From Lepidostoma basale (Eukaryota; Arthropoda; Insecta; Trichoptera; Lepidostomatidae): a DNA stretch of 64,000 bases. Made by a program: the position numbers and the translations under genes. The stretch is from NCBI GenBank assembly GCA_022606425.2, contig JAHDVF020000897.1, positions 868,001-932,000 of the forward strand. The letters run 5' to 3'. Shown piece after piece: positions 21,500 to 32,359 of this stretch (positions are counted from its first letter, which is position 1; each line of letters opens with the position of its first letter). A model generated the notes under the pieces. That model saw only the letters and a list, made by a program, of their open reading frames with translations. It had not been told where the DNA came from and did not search any database.

Positions 21500-22115
21500 G
21501 CGCAGGGTTTGATTCCCGGTGATGAATGTGTAAAAAAGTCAATCTGTCTTTGTTCTGGTAGAATTAACACATTCAGTGATATGGAGGCCCCACGAGGCGA
21601 GATACTGGCTCATGATAAAGAGGATTCAGAAAAAATTTCTGAGATATCTACACGAGGGAATTTGGTAACTATCCGCGGCTTTATCCCACTGCATTCTTCT
21701 GGGGAATGCTGGGGACCAATAGTCTACAGATACGGAGGGATGGGTTTCACACCCTCCCATTCCGTCAAATTTATCAGGGGATTCTTCGAGAATTCCGTCA
21801 TCTTAGTGGGTATCCATCTCTATGTTCCGGATGGTTATCTTTGACTGTGTCAGCACATCTTATCTCCCAACATGCAGAACCAACCTGTCTCTGGTGATGG
21901 CGGTGGGTATAGCAATCAAACCGCTGAACATGATCGCTTCAGAGATCGTCGTCATACATATTAGTGAAAGTACGTTCAGAAAACAAATTACTCTTGACTT
22001 TAGAGAGTATTTTGTCTTCCTAAAATCGAACCATCTCTCATGCGTTCCTGGTATTATTTATTACCTGCCTTATTAATCTTTTGAGAATATAAACTGATTT
22101 GATTTGAATTAGCAA
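21500..22115 (+). mobile_element. LINE family E 3' fragment
   Basis: Frameshifted coding text gives SPHEARYWLMIKRIQKKFLR-type sequence, then GYHPSLYVPDGYL-like and CRTNLSLVMAVGIAIKPLN blocks. The 3'UTR GAACCATCTCTCATGCGTTC and a TTTGATTTGAATT tail end it near 22110. This is 5'-truncated and decayed. Confidence 0.8.
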
Positions 22116-22462
22116 CAATATTGTTTTTCTTTTGACTTTCCAAATAAAGACCTTCTAAATTCTAACATAAATTATTTTTCTAATATATTAAAAACATAAT
22201 GTTTATAATGCAAATTAAAAAACAACTTTTCTGCATAAAAAAATACCTAACTTGCACTTATTTGCCGTTACTAAATATCACGTTTTGATGAGTTTCAATT
22301 ATTTAAAACGCGCCATTCATAAACAGGCAATTCAATTGCAATATCTGCAATTTTATTTCACATATTTAAGCCATCTACGATCCAATAACAATCAATCTCT
22401 CATTTTCACCCAAAGAAAAACAAAGTCTAATGTTCTTTTATCGAATTTAAAAAAAAAAGAAC

Positions 22463-25400
22463 ATGTTTCGTTTTAATATTTTTTACTGCGTGTTTCTGAA
22501 TATGTTTTTGTTCCGGTGTGTTCTACCTGATGATGGAAATAATTTATTAAGCTTATTTCAAAAGAGGAAAAGTGGGAATCTATTTTCAAATGCTTTTAAA
22601 AATTACAAGGAGAAATGGGTGAGTGCGTTTATTTACTACTTGGAACACGTGGAATATTCACAGAAGTAAACCAAATTTTGCATGAAGTTTCATGGTTTGT
22701 TTGTTTGTTTAATTTCATACAACAATAGTCAGAACAAAATTCGAAATAATCCAGATACCTTCTTGGGCATGCGCATCGTGTGTGTTTGAATTATAATACT
22801 TAAGCAGAGAATCAAAATATTCCTCTCTCGCTCTCTTGAATTCCAAATATTCTCGTACTTCTTTATTGATGACATCCATTTTTTGCTATTTATATACTAA
22901 CTAACTAACTAACTTACCACCTCGCCGTCTCCCCACTGCCACACTCTTCTTTCCTGACATATTTCTATCGCTTCCTCAAAATTCATACATCGTATCATGC
23001 ACGCCCTTCGATTTCTCTGACTTCTCACGTGGCCGACATTCAATATTTGATTTATTTGATCGTTCCACGTTTTTCACGTTCTTCCTCTGTTTCTAGTTCC
23101 ATTTACATCGTTAACACATAATTTTTTTACCATTCTTTCTTGATTCATTCTTTCCATGTGTCCAAACCATCTTAATGATCCTTTCATTATTTTGGTTATA
23201 ACACCATCATTCGCACTGCATTCACTTCTTATATTTTCTACTATTAAAAGATGGGCGAATGGAGAGCGATATTGAAAGAAGGGTTGGGGCAGGCAATCAT
23301 CGCAAACAAAAACCTATCCAAAAAAAGCTAAAATGGCAGTGCACAATGGTGTTCTTGTACTGACCCTTATGTACGGAAGCGAAGCATGGAACTGGCAAAA
23401 GAAGGATGAAAGTAGAATAAATGCAGTAGAAATGAGATCTCTTAGACGAATGTGTGGATACTCTGTGCATGATAGAGTGCCGTAGAATTAGCCCTATTTT
23501 TTTTAAATAATCAAAAACATGCGATATATTCCTAAGCGTAAAACATCACGGTACTAAAACGGTTAATAGTAAGAATGTCATAGTAAGATAATAGTATCCC
23601 TTTATTATGCTGTGCAGGCTAAAGTGTGATCTATTATTTATGGTCTTACTCTATTGCCACACTTTGATCTTCAATTTAATTTCTTTTAACCACTAACAAT
23701 TATTGTTTACTGCCGACTGGTTTCAATAATATAGGTAAGTAACATTTACTAACTATAAGAGAGAGTGCTTAATTAACCATTGTAATATTTTTTTAATTTC
23801 ATCAGAGCACACCGTGCACTTGTGGAGTCTTTTTGGATGGAGAACTCGAAAGCCAAAACCAGATTGCTCCCGGAGGTAAACCCGCATTCATCAAAGAAAT
23901 GGGTTTCCCTAACTATCCGTGCGGATCCCAAGGAGACCAGCTGTGTATAAAAAGATGCTTGGATTTGGTTAGTGCTTACATTAGCTTAATTCATGATTCA
24001 ACATATTATAATTAAATTATATTTAATAATTAATAATATAATTATATTTTATAACAAACAAAATAATTCCATCCATTTAGGTGCTACATCACATGCCAAA
24101 CGTCGTTCCCTTGATCTGTTTGTCCACAAATCGAGACTGCTACCGAGAGAAAGCCCTGATTTTCATTAAGAACTGCGATAGTACTTGGAAGACAACAGGC
24201 TTTAAGACGGGAAAAGAATTCTGCTGTACCAACGGAGTAGAAGTTAAATGCCCAGAACCAATAACCTTCACCCAACAGTCTCGGAAAAGCTTTCTGAGTG
24301 GTAATATATTTTTAAAATAACTTCAACAAATTTAATGCATGAAGGGTATTAATCACACTTCTTATTCTCCTTGTTCTGCTTTCTTTGTGATGATGATATC
24401 TAGCCATCCCTCCGTCTCTTCGACAGCCTTCCTGGTAAGTAAGTCTAGTCAATATCCTGTGGATGGACATGGTCCCTCCAAAAGCGCCTTCTCCTTCTTC
24501 CCATCCTCACTATGTCTTCAATACTACAGACAGGCTGTATCATCTCATTTCTCATCCAATATCAAATCAAATCATATCAGTTTATTAACTCAAAAGACAT
24601 TACAAACAGCAAAATATTTAAGATATCTATTGAGTACAGGTAAAGTATAAATACCGGGAACGCATTAGAGATGGTTCGACATTAGGAATACAAGATACTT
24701 GCTAAAGTCAAGAGTATTTATCCCCTGAACGTACTTTCACTAATATGAAAGACGTCGATCTCCGAGGAGACTGCGTTCAGCAGACTAATTGCTCTTCCCA
24801 CCGGTGTCACCAGAGGCAGATTAAGATATCTGTGAGTTCTACCTGCAATGGAACGTAGGATTCTCATTTTTGCCACTCTGAAAAGGTTTTTAGATATATA
24901 TTTGTAGATATCGGCTCTGTCTACACACACTGATACCTCTAATTTATTATTGGCTTTTAACATGTAATCAATTGTATTAAAAAAATATTTTGATATTTCA
25001 ACATTATCAACTGTTTAATTTGGAGCTATCATAAACTGTGTATCATAGATACACAATGAACAACCAGCAACTAACACATGTATCTACGATGAAGGATCTC
25101 GAAATCATCTATGAGAGTAGGCTGACATTTCGTGCAAATATCAAGAGGATTTGTGACATTGCTCTGAGGATGTTGGGCTTCATCATTCGGACCGGAAGAG
25201 TTTTCAGAGATCCCAATGTGCTCAGAGTCCTATACAACGCGTTGGTTCGGAGCAGACTCGAAAGTGGTTCTGTGATATGGAGTCCTCACGAGGCGAGATA
25301 TTCCGTTATGCTGGAGAGGGTTTAGAAAAAATTTCTGAGGTATCTCTACATGAGGGAGTATGGTGGTTATCCGTGGCTCTATCCCACAGCATTTCTTTTA

Positions 25401-26967
25401 GGAATGCTTGGAACCAATTCTTTACAGCTTCAAAGAGATGGGCATCTCATTACCCATTTCTTTAAATTAATCAGGGGATATTTCGAGAACTCGGCCGTGC
25501 TAGAGCAGAGATTGTTTTACCTACCGGCCACCAGAACCAATCTTCTGGTGACACTGGTAGGAAGAGCAATTAGTCTGCTGAACGCGGTCTCCTCGGAGAT
25601 CGACGTCTTTCATATTAGTGAAGGTACATTCAGGGGACAAATACGCTTGACTTTAGAAAGTATCTTGTCTTCCTAATGTCGAACCATCTCTAATGCTTTC
25701 CTGGTATTGTGTTGTGTTTTTATAATGTTTTACCTGCACTCAATAGATGCCTTAAATATTTTGCTGTTTGTAATGGCTTTTGAGTTAATTAACTGATTGA
25801 TTAATGCATTTATTTAATTTCTTTGAAATTGTCACGACAGCTATTTTGCTAACCGATGTTGGCATCATCTGGTGTTACAATCAATTGTTTGTAAGACCTG
25901 CCATCATAGAAATTAAATAAATAAATTGTGATATTATAAATTATTAGTGTTACAAATTAAACAGATAATGAATAATTACTACCAAATATAATATTAATAC
26001 TACAACTACTAACTACTTACCATCACGCCATTTCTCCGGAGGGGTAGGCAGAGAGGATGGATTGCCACAATGCTTTGTCCTGGTATCCTCTACATTCATA
26101 CATCGTACCATGCACGCAAGTCGATTATTCTGACTTTGAAAGTGGCCGCCGTTTAGTAATTGATTAATTTGGTCATGCTATGTTTTCCTCGGTCGTCCTC
26201 GGCTTCTTTTTCCACTCACGCTGCTTGTGTACAACTTTTAAACCATTTCTACTCTCATCCATTCGTTCCATATGTCCAAACCATTTCAGGAATCCTTTTT
26301 TAATTTTATCCATGATGCAGTCATCTGCCTTACAATTCTCTCTTATTTCATCGTTCGGTATTCTATCATACAACATTTTACCGCACATTCTTCTTAGTGA
26401 TCTCATTTCTACGGCGTTTATCCTGCTTTCATCCTTCTTTTGCCAGCTCCAAGCTTCACTTCCATACATGAGGGTTGGCACTAGAACTCCATTGTGTACA
26501 GCCATCTTTGCTTCTGTGGATATATTTCTATTTCCATATATTTCTATTATCATATATTTCTATGTAAATTTGTATACTTACCTGCTACCTAACACATAAG
26601 AATAGTTTTGCAATAATTCTATTAAAAACTTGTTTGCTCCAATTACAATCTCCTACATCATTATATGAAGTCATCTGATTTAAGAACTCTAAAAATCATT
26701 TTTAGCATGTGAAGTTAAGATTTATTTCCATAGATGTCTCTCTAATGAGGAATGTCAATATTTGAATTGATTCTTTTTTATTTATTGTACGTTATAGTAC
26801 TTACCTACACATTTATTTGATAATAAATAACCTTGTGTATTTACATATTTTCAGATTTGATAGGTGCTGGCTCTAATAATAATCGACGATCAATTCCAGA
26901 GTTTATATTGGATATCGCGGATTCTGCAGCCGATCTGGCTACAGATGTGTTAGAAGCAAAAAAATAA
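22463..26967 (+). CDS. follicle cell protein 3C-like secreted cysteine-rich protein, four exons
   Basis: Exons 22463-22618, 23806-23967, 24081-24300 and 26855-26967 give 216 aa. Introns are GT..AG with phases 0, 0 and 1; exon 1 ends in the strong donor TGG|GTGAGT. Exon 1 begins with a hydrophobic MFRFNIFYCVFLNMFLFRCV stretch, a likely signal peptide. Exon 2 opens STPCTCGVFLDGELES and closes PCGSQGDQLCIKRCLDL. Exon 3 has LICLSTNRDCYREKALIFIK, a CDSTW motif and EFCCTNGVEVKCPE. Exon 4 ends in an acidic amphipathic helix (FILDIADSAADLATDVLEAK). The CTCGVF start and the spacing of paired cysteines match insect follicle cell protein 3C, named from Drosophila ovarian follicle cells; its molecular role is not established. 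The family call is from memory of the pattern. Exon 1 is my assignment from phase, donor and signal peptide. Introns 1 and 3 are full of LINE fragments. Confidence 0.75.
22690..22850. repeat. dispersed repeat in intron 1
   Basis: The complement of this stretch (GATGCGCATGCCCA..TCTGGATTATTT..TTTTGTTCTGA..TTGTTG) recurs at about 53665-53735. Its class is unknown. Confidence 0.5.
22893..23488 (-). mobile_element. LINE family A2 insertion with inverted 5' part
   Basis: From 22893 the minus strand carries the 3' part, starting at the (TAAC)n complement and reaching the complement of GAAAATATAAGAAGTGAATG near 23235. From about 23250 the next upstream portion continues on the + strand (GAGAGCGATATTGAAAGAAG ... 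GATAGAGTGCCG), ending where the 3' part begins in the element. This is the arrangement expected from twin priming. It lies in intron 1 of the follicle-cell-protein gene. Confidence 0.75.
24345..24550 (-). mobile_element. decayed family C-like LINE fragment in intron 3
   Basis: The text CTATGTCTTCAATACTACA and ATGGTCCCTCCAAAAGCGCC resembles the complement of the family C region EDIVRWSR..RRFWRDHV. Many stops are present. Confidence 0.55.
24560..24965 (-). mobile_element. LINE family E 3' end in intron 3
   Basis: CAAATCAAATCATATCAGTTTATTAACTC is the complement of the tail. The minus strand encodes LPLVTPVGRAISLLNAVSSE and IDVFHISESTFRG, then diverges near 24820 into a family C-like piece (ILRSIAGRTHRYL). 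Confidence 0.8.
25030..25810 (+). mobile_element. LINE family E, longest copy
   Basis: Two overlapping + frames (25038-25325 and 25350-25676) encode ALRMLGFIIRTGRVFRDPNV, LYNALVRSRLESGSVIWSPH, YPWLYPTAFLLGMLG and GRAISLLNAVSSEIDVFHIS, separated by one stop/frameshift at 25325. The 3' end has GTCGAACCATCTCTAATGC and a TGATTGATTAAT tail. It resembles the C-terminus of CR1/jockey-type polymerases; the clade is not resolved. Confidence 0.88.
25840..25925 (-). repeat. decayed hammerhead-like repeat in intron 3
   Basis: The minus strand reads TGTAACACCAGATGATGCCA ... GCTGTCGTGAC, aligned with the ribozyme-like repeat at 48050-48110. CAGATGA replaces CTGANGA and the GAAAC box is lost, so activity is not expected. 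Confidence 0.65.
25995..26560 (-). mobile_element. LINE family A3 fragment in intron 3
   Basis: The minus frame 26173-26553 encodes AKMAVHNGVLVPTLMYGSEA, INAVEMRSLRRMCGKMLYD and WFGHMERMDESRNG, and the complement of the GGCGT..ATGG end stands near 26020. One frameshift separates the last part. Confidence 0.88.
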
Positions 26968-27063
26968 TGAATCCAAAACTTTTATATTGAATATTTTGTA
27001 TTTATTGAAATGTTTTAATTTATTAGATTTTTACTAAACAACATTGTATATGCTTACTTGTTT

Positions 27064-27069
27064 AATAAA
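27064..27069 (+). terminator. polyadenylation signal of the follicle-cell-protein gene
   Basis: AATAAA lies about 100 bases after the stop codon at 26965-26967, followed by TATTTATTATATATTAATGTTG. Position and sequence fit a 3' end; the cleavage site is not known. Confidence 0.65.
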
Positions 27070-27239
27070 TAATATTTATTATATATTAATGTTGTTATTT
27101 GAAATTTATTATATCTGTTCTAAATTGTGATTTCCATCATAATATTTTAATAATAAAAAAATTTAAAAACGCAATTCCAACTTTTAAAAACCACATTGGT
27201 CGAGACAGCAAAGTATTTACAATTTACTTACACCTACAA

Positions 27240-28290
27240 TATTTAAAATAGTTATTGGAAACAAAAATTTATTAATGAAGGCGAAAACAGACATTCACAA
27301 TGGAGTTCTGGTCCCAACCCTAATGTATAGAAGCGAATCATGGAACTGGCAGAAGAAGGATGAGAGCAGAATAAATGAAGACTACAGGGGAAAAACAAGG
27401 AATGTCAGTTAAAATTCAAAATAAATGTAATAATGCCATCTAGCGGCATTTGTACGTATCTATCCACAGTAAAATTTTCATATTAAAAAATCATCTGTGC
27501 CATCGACTATGGCCAGATAATCAATTGCTAATTGCTAAGAAATGTATAGACTTTGATTAGCTTTATTCTCAATTTATTCAAATTGAAGACTACAGGGGAA
27601 AAACAAGGAATGTCAGTAGAAGGTTAATTTGAATAAATTGAGAATAAAGCTAATCAAAGTCTATATATTTCTTAGCAATTAGCAATCGATTAACTGGCCA
27701 TAGTCGATGACACACATGATTTTTGAATATGAAAATTTTACTGTGGATAGATACGTACAAATGCCGCTAGATGGCATTATTACATTTATTTTGAATTTTA
27801 ACTGACATTCCTTGTTTTTCCCCTGTAGTCTTCAATTAACCTTCTACTGACATTCCTTGTTTCTCCCCTGTAGTCTTTAAATGTGGTAGAGATGAGGTCC
27901 CTAAGACGTATGTGTGGTAGAAAAATATACGACAGCATCTCAAATGCTGACATAAGAAAGGAATGTAGAGCGGAAGAAGGTATTATGAACAAAATTATGA
28001 AAGGATCGCTGCGTTGGTTCGGACATATGAAGCGCATGGATGGGGAAAGAATGGTTAAGAAAGTATACATTAATGATGTAAATAGGGTACGGAGTCGAAG
28101 CTGAACGAGGAAAACATAGCATGACCAAATTAATAAAATTTTAAAGGTTAGTCATGTTAGAAGTCTGAAGAATCGACATGCGTGTATGACTCGCTGTATG
28201 AATGTGGAGGAAGCTAGAGAGGTGTGCCAGGATAGAGTAGCGTGACAGTCCATTCGCTCTGCGTACCCCTACGGAGAAACGGCGTGATGG
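27240..28290 (+). mobile_element. LINE family A1 copy split by MITE-1
   Basis: The left piece (27240-27376) has the NGVLVPTLMY and WNWQKKDESRIN coding text. The right piece (27881-28287) continues VEMRSLRRMCGRKIYDS, SLRWFGHMKRMDGERMVKKV, then a stop and frameshifts. It ends GGCGTGATGGTTTGTTTG. The two pieces abut exactly once MITE-1 and its AAAT duplication are removed. Confidence 0.9.
27377..27880. repeat. MITE-1 inserted into another MITE-1
   Basis: The outer copy runs 27377-27584 plus 27834-27880. The inner complete copy is 27585-27833 in the opposite internal orientation. The inner copy is flanked by AATT, the outer by AAAT, both 4-bp duplications. Confidence 0.9.
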
Positions 28291-28302
28291 TTTGTTTGTT
28301 TT

Positions 28303-28790
28303 CAACTAACTAACTAACCATCACGCCGTCTCCCCGAAGGGGTAGGCAGAAAGAATGGACTGCCACACTTTTCTTTCCTGACATATTTCTCTCGCTTCCT
28401 CAACATTCATACATCGTGTCATGCACGCGCGTCGATTTCTCTTACTCCTCACATGGCCGACATTCAATATTTGATTTATTTGATCGTGTCACGTTTTCCT
28501 CGGTCTTCCTCTATTTCTGGTTCCATTTACATCGTTAACATATAATTTTTTTACCATTCTTTCTTCATTCATTCTTACCATATGTCCAAACCGTCTTAAT
28601 GATCCTTTCATTATTTTGTTCATAACACCATCATTCGCACCGCATTCACTTATTATATTTTCATTCATCATTCATCCACACATTCGTCTGAGAGATCTCA
28701 TTTCTACTGCATTTATTCTACTTTCATCCTTCTTTAATCAGTTCCATACTTCGCTTCCATACATAAGGGTCGGTAGAAGAACACCACATT
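28303..28790 (-). mobile_element. LINE family A2 3' fragment
   Basis: AACTAACTAACTAACCATCACGCC begins the complement of the 3' end. The minus frame encodes IMKGSLRRFGHMVRMNEERM and LYVNDVNGTRNRGRPRKT. It lies tail to tail with the A1 copy ending at 28290. Confidence 0.9.
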
Positions 28791-28799
28791 TTTAATAAT

Positions 28800-29690
28800 T
28801 TCCCATATAATGGTATCTTCGCCCGTATATTTGATCAACAAAACTACAATAATAATTTATCATTGTCCCCATTCAAAAAGGTTGACGACCACAGCCGTTA
28901 ATAATTTTCCAACTTTATGTACAGAGGGGGAAAAAATATCTTTTAGTAGCAACACTGAGAATGCGCGCGCCACCTGACCCCGTTTCCCGCGCTCTTTGCT
29001 GTCAAAGCAAATCTCATTCGAACACTTTTCAAACGGAACTAATAACCACGTTATAAAAAGTAACATTTCAAAAGCAAGTATTTAAAATATCTGACTCTGC
29101 AACGGTTGTATTTTTTAATGACGGTTGATCTGATTTGTTTGTTACTTGTTTGGTCTGGATCGGAGTTAGCTAGCAGGGTTATCAACCCTGCGCAGAGGCA
29201 TGCGCCGCTTTCTAATTTTAAAAACACGCATCCTTAGGCACGCCATGAGAGAAATGCCTTGGTATTATTATTATTCAAAGAGATTATTCCACGGTCGCCT
29301 ATTCCATCCCGGAAGACTTTCATTGTTACGGATTGTAAACGCCGCTAGAAATATCCTTCATTGTATTCCCCGCGGGTCACAAATACTTTTCACTTTACAC
29401 CGGACCGAGGCAGCACGTCAAAAATATTGTTAAGGTTTTTAAATTTAGAATTTTATGCTATTTATTTCTACCCCGGTAAGTGCTTACGTATAAGAGCAGG
29501 GACACGTTCAAAATAGATTTTAATATAAACAAGTTGATTGAAAAATATTTATACAATATATTATTTTGTTTCTTAGAAAGCCAATCATTTAAGTGACATT
29601 AGAAACATTATTATTGCTAAACCCATATATTATAATCTCTTATTATTTTTATATTCCATTGGTTTTCCATAATTAGAAGTACGAGTATGT
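28800..29690. other. unassigned low-repeat stretch with an orphan frame
   Basis: This is one of the few long stretches where I recognise no transposon. A + frame at 29200-29433 (77 aa, basic, MRRFLILKTRILRHAMREMP...) has no family I know. Local GC rises around 28955-29010 and 29150-29420, and AGCAGGGTTATCAACCCTGC at 29172-29191 is a short palindrome. It could be part of an exon or promoter, or an unknown repeat. Confidence 0.35.
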
Positions 29691-29699
29691 TACATTGTT

Positions 29700-30080
29700 G
29701 TTAGAGTGTCGAATGAAAATATAAGAAGTAAATGCGGTGCGAATGATGGTGTCATGAACAAAATAATGAAAGGATCATTAAGATGGTTTGGACACATGGA
29801 GAGAATGAATGAAGAAAGAATGGTAAAAAAATTATATGTTAACGATGTAAATGGAACCAGAAATAGAGGAAGACCGAGGAAAACGTGGCACGATCAAATA
29901 AATCAAATATTGAATGTCGGCCATGTGAGCAGTCAGAGAAATCGACGCGCGTGTATGACACGATGTATGAATGTTGAGAAAGCGAGAGAAATATGTCAGG
30001 AAAGAAAAGTGTGGCAGTCCATTCTTTCTGCCTACCCCTTCGGGGAGACGGCGTGATGGTTAGATAGTTAGTTAGTTACA
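29700..30080 (+). mobile_element. LINE family A2, intact C-terminal frame
   Basis: The frame 29706-30056 encodes IMKGSLRWFGHMERMNEERM, VNDVNGTRNRGRPRKTWHDQ and CMTRCMNVEKAREICQERK, ending SAYPFGETA, then GTGATGGTTAGATAGTTAGTTAG. There are no stops across 116 codons. Confidence 0.92.
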
Positions 30081-30239
30081 TTGTTCTAAAGAGAATGTTC
30101 TGAAATTTACTATTGGAATTATAATTAATCATGATTAGACATTATACTTTCGTTTTTCTTATAATAATGTTGTACTTTACATTCTTAAAACACGTCTTAT
30201 AATTTTTTTAGGATATAATATTTCTAGAAGTAATAGTTT

Positions 30240-31320
30240 AGATTACTCAGGGGATATTTCGAGAACTCGGCCGTGCTGGAGGGTGTTCGGCTTTTGTCCC
30301 TGATAGATATCCCTAAACAAAGCTGCTGACTGTAGGCCGAAGGCAACATCAGATGAGAGTAGTGATGTCAGAAGTTCCACTAAAGAACACCAAGGAGTTT
30401 GCCTACCTCGGGAACAAAATAACATGGGACGGTCGGTCTAAGAGCGATGTCGACAGCCATATACATCAGGCTAGGCTTGCATTTAATAAAATGTCGAAAA
30501 TAATAGAATCAAATAATATAGACCTAAAACTGAGAATACTCCTCATCAAGACCTATGTATGGAGTATCTTGATGTACGGCTGCAAAACATGGTGCCTATC
30601 CGAAAAATATAAACGGAGACTAGAGGCTTTTGAGATGTGGTCCTATAGAAGACTATTAGGAATTTCCTGGAGAGACCACATCATGAATGAGGAGGTTCTC
30701 CAAAGAATCGAAGGAGGGAGGCACCTGCTCAGGACCTTGTCGGAAAGGCGTGCAAGATGGATCGGCCATTTAATACGTCAAGAAGGTCTCTTGCATGCCA
30801 TAATGGAGGGTATGACCGAGGGGACAAACTCTAGGGGACGCCCACGCCAAGAGTACCTGGAGGACCTGTTGGTGGACGTGCGCTACTCACCATATGCAGA
30901 TTTCAAAAGAGTCGCATAAGACAGGGAAGAATGAAAGAGAAGAATAGAAGAAATTGCTGCAAACCAAACCCAGGATTGAAACTTTTTAACCAACTAGATA
31001 TCTCCGACGGCGACAGCATAGATTGTTTTACCTACCGGCCGCCAGAACCAACCTGCCTCTGGTGACACCGGTGGGAAGAGCAATTAATCTGCTGAACGCG
31101 GTCTCCGCGGAGATCGACGTCTTTCATATTAGTTAAAGTACGTTCAGAAGGCAAATACTCTTAATTCTGGAGAGTATTCTGTCTTCCTAATGTCGAACCA
31201 TCTCGCATGCGTTTCTGGTAGTATACTATACACAATATATTATTTTACCTGTTCTCAATAGATGCCTTAAAAATTAATTTTGTAATGTCTATTGATGAAA
31301 TAAACTGATTTAATTTGATT
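30240..31320 (+). mobile_element. LINE family E split by family J
   Basis: GGGGATATTTCGAGAACTCG at the left and ATTGTTTTACCTACCGGC at 31020 are adjacent in the intact family E copy at 25470-25530. The right piece encodes CRTNLPLVTPVGRAINLLNA-like text and ends with a TTTAATTTGATT tail. Confidence 0.85.
30281..31018 (+). mobile_element. LINE family J insertion
   Basis: The frame 30353-30919 (188 aa) encodes KNTKEFAYLGNKITWDGRSK, YVWSILMYGCKTWCLSEKYK, RRLLGISWRDHI and RGRPRQEYLEDLLVDV. A stop replaces the codon before DREE. Another copy is at 33214-33640 (minus). Confidence 0.9.
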
Positions 31321-31439
31321 TAGAATAAAAAAAATGAGTCCGAGGGTATCCAGGAATACTGAGAAGACTAAATATATACATTCCCTATAGCTATAACCGA
31401 CCAAGGAACCATAATTTATGTTATGCCTCAAATTGCCGT

Positions 31440-32100
31440 ACTGAAGCACTTCATGACTCTCCTGAAGTAAAAACTAAAGGCATCTAAAAATGACCTCTTT
31501 AATTTACACTCTTTAATATCCAGACGGCCTCTCAGATGCAAATTCGTTATAGACGATAAACCCATAGAACAGGTCATGAAGTTTAGATATCTGGGTGTGG
31601 AGATATCTAGTTGCAGCGATCTATATAATGAAGTTAAAACAACAGACTGATAAAGCTGCAATTATCTCCGGAAGTCTAAGGGACACTGTCTGGGACAGAA
31701 TTTATAAAACATGCATCAGGCCCATAATGACATACGGAATCGAAGCAAGAGCAGACACTGTCAGAACCAAACATCTCTTAAGAGCAGCAGAAATAAGAAC
31801 ATTGCGACCTATTAAGGGGAGAACCCTATAGAGAGATATGATACCAAATGAAGAAATTCGCAAATCCTGCAAAATTGAAGACATGGTGAGATGGAGTAGG
31901 CAAAGAAGACGATTCTGGAGGGACCACATCGAGAGAATGGATCCAGCAAGAATCGTGATGTACGAGATTCCAGAGGGCCGTCGACCAACAGGACGACCAC
32001 CAAAGAGATGGAGAGAAGGCTGGTCGTCTTCATCACAGGAAGAAAGTTGATATCCTGCATAAACAGATCGCAAGATCTACAATCAGAAGAAAAAGATACT
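31440..32100 (+). mobile_element. LINE family C copy, long
   Basis: Around 31545-31620 the + strand gives VIDDKPIEQVMKFRYLGVEI, followed by a frameshift. The frame 31595-31831 encodes YKTCIRPIMTYGIEARADTV, and 31838-32050 encodes WRDHIERMDPARIVMYEIPE and GRPPKRWREGW. One stop separates the last two frames. Confidence 0.88.
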
Positions 32101-32189
32101 TAAGGAACAGAATTATACAATCATCAAGATTTTTCAATATTTTATATTAATGAAAGCATGTCATAACCGAATTAATAAATTATAATATT

Positions 32190-32335
32190 ATAAAAGGACC
32201 ACATTCGAAGTCGGAAAAATCGGCGAACGTGCACGTTACGATGTATGAATGTGGAAGAATTTAGAGAGGTATATCAGAAAAGAAAAAGCGGTCCATCCTC
32301 TCTGTCTACCCCTCAGTTAGTTAGTTAATAATAAG
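32190..32335 (+). mobile_element. LINE family A 3' scrap
   Basis: CACATTCGAAGTCGGAAAAA, CGATGTATGAATGTGGAAGA and a CAGTTAGTTAGTTAATAAT tail mark the end of an A-type element. Confidence 0.75.
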
Positions 32336-32359
32336 AGAAACACAATTATACACATTGCA

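Noticed and set aside
28303..28330. CRISPR-like short regular repeats ((TAAC)n runs at many sites)
   Set aside because: They are microsatellite tails of non-LTR retrotransposons in a eukaryotic genome; no spacers or cas genes exist.
29200..29433. orphan frame as a gene
   Set aside because: 77 codons with no homology I recognise, no splice context and no start context; left as an unassigned stretch.
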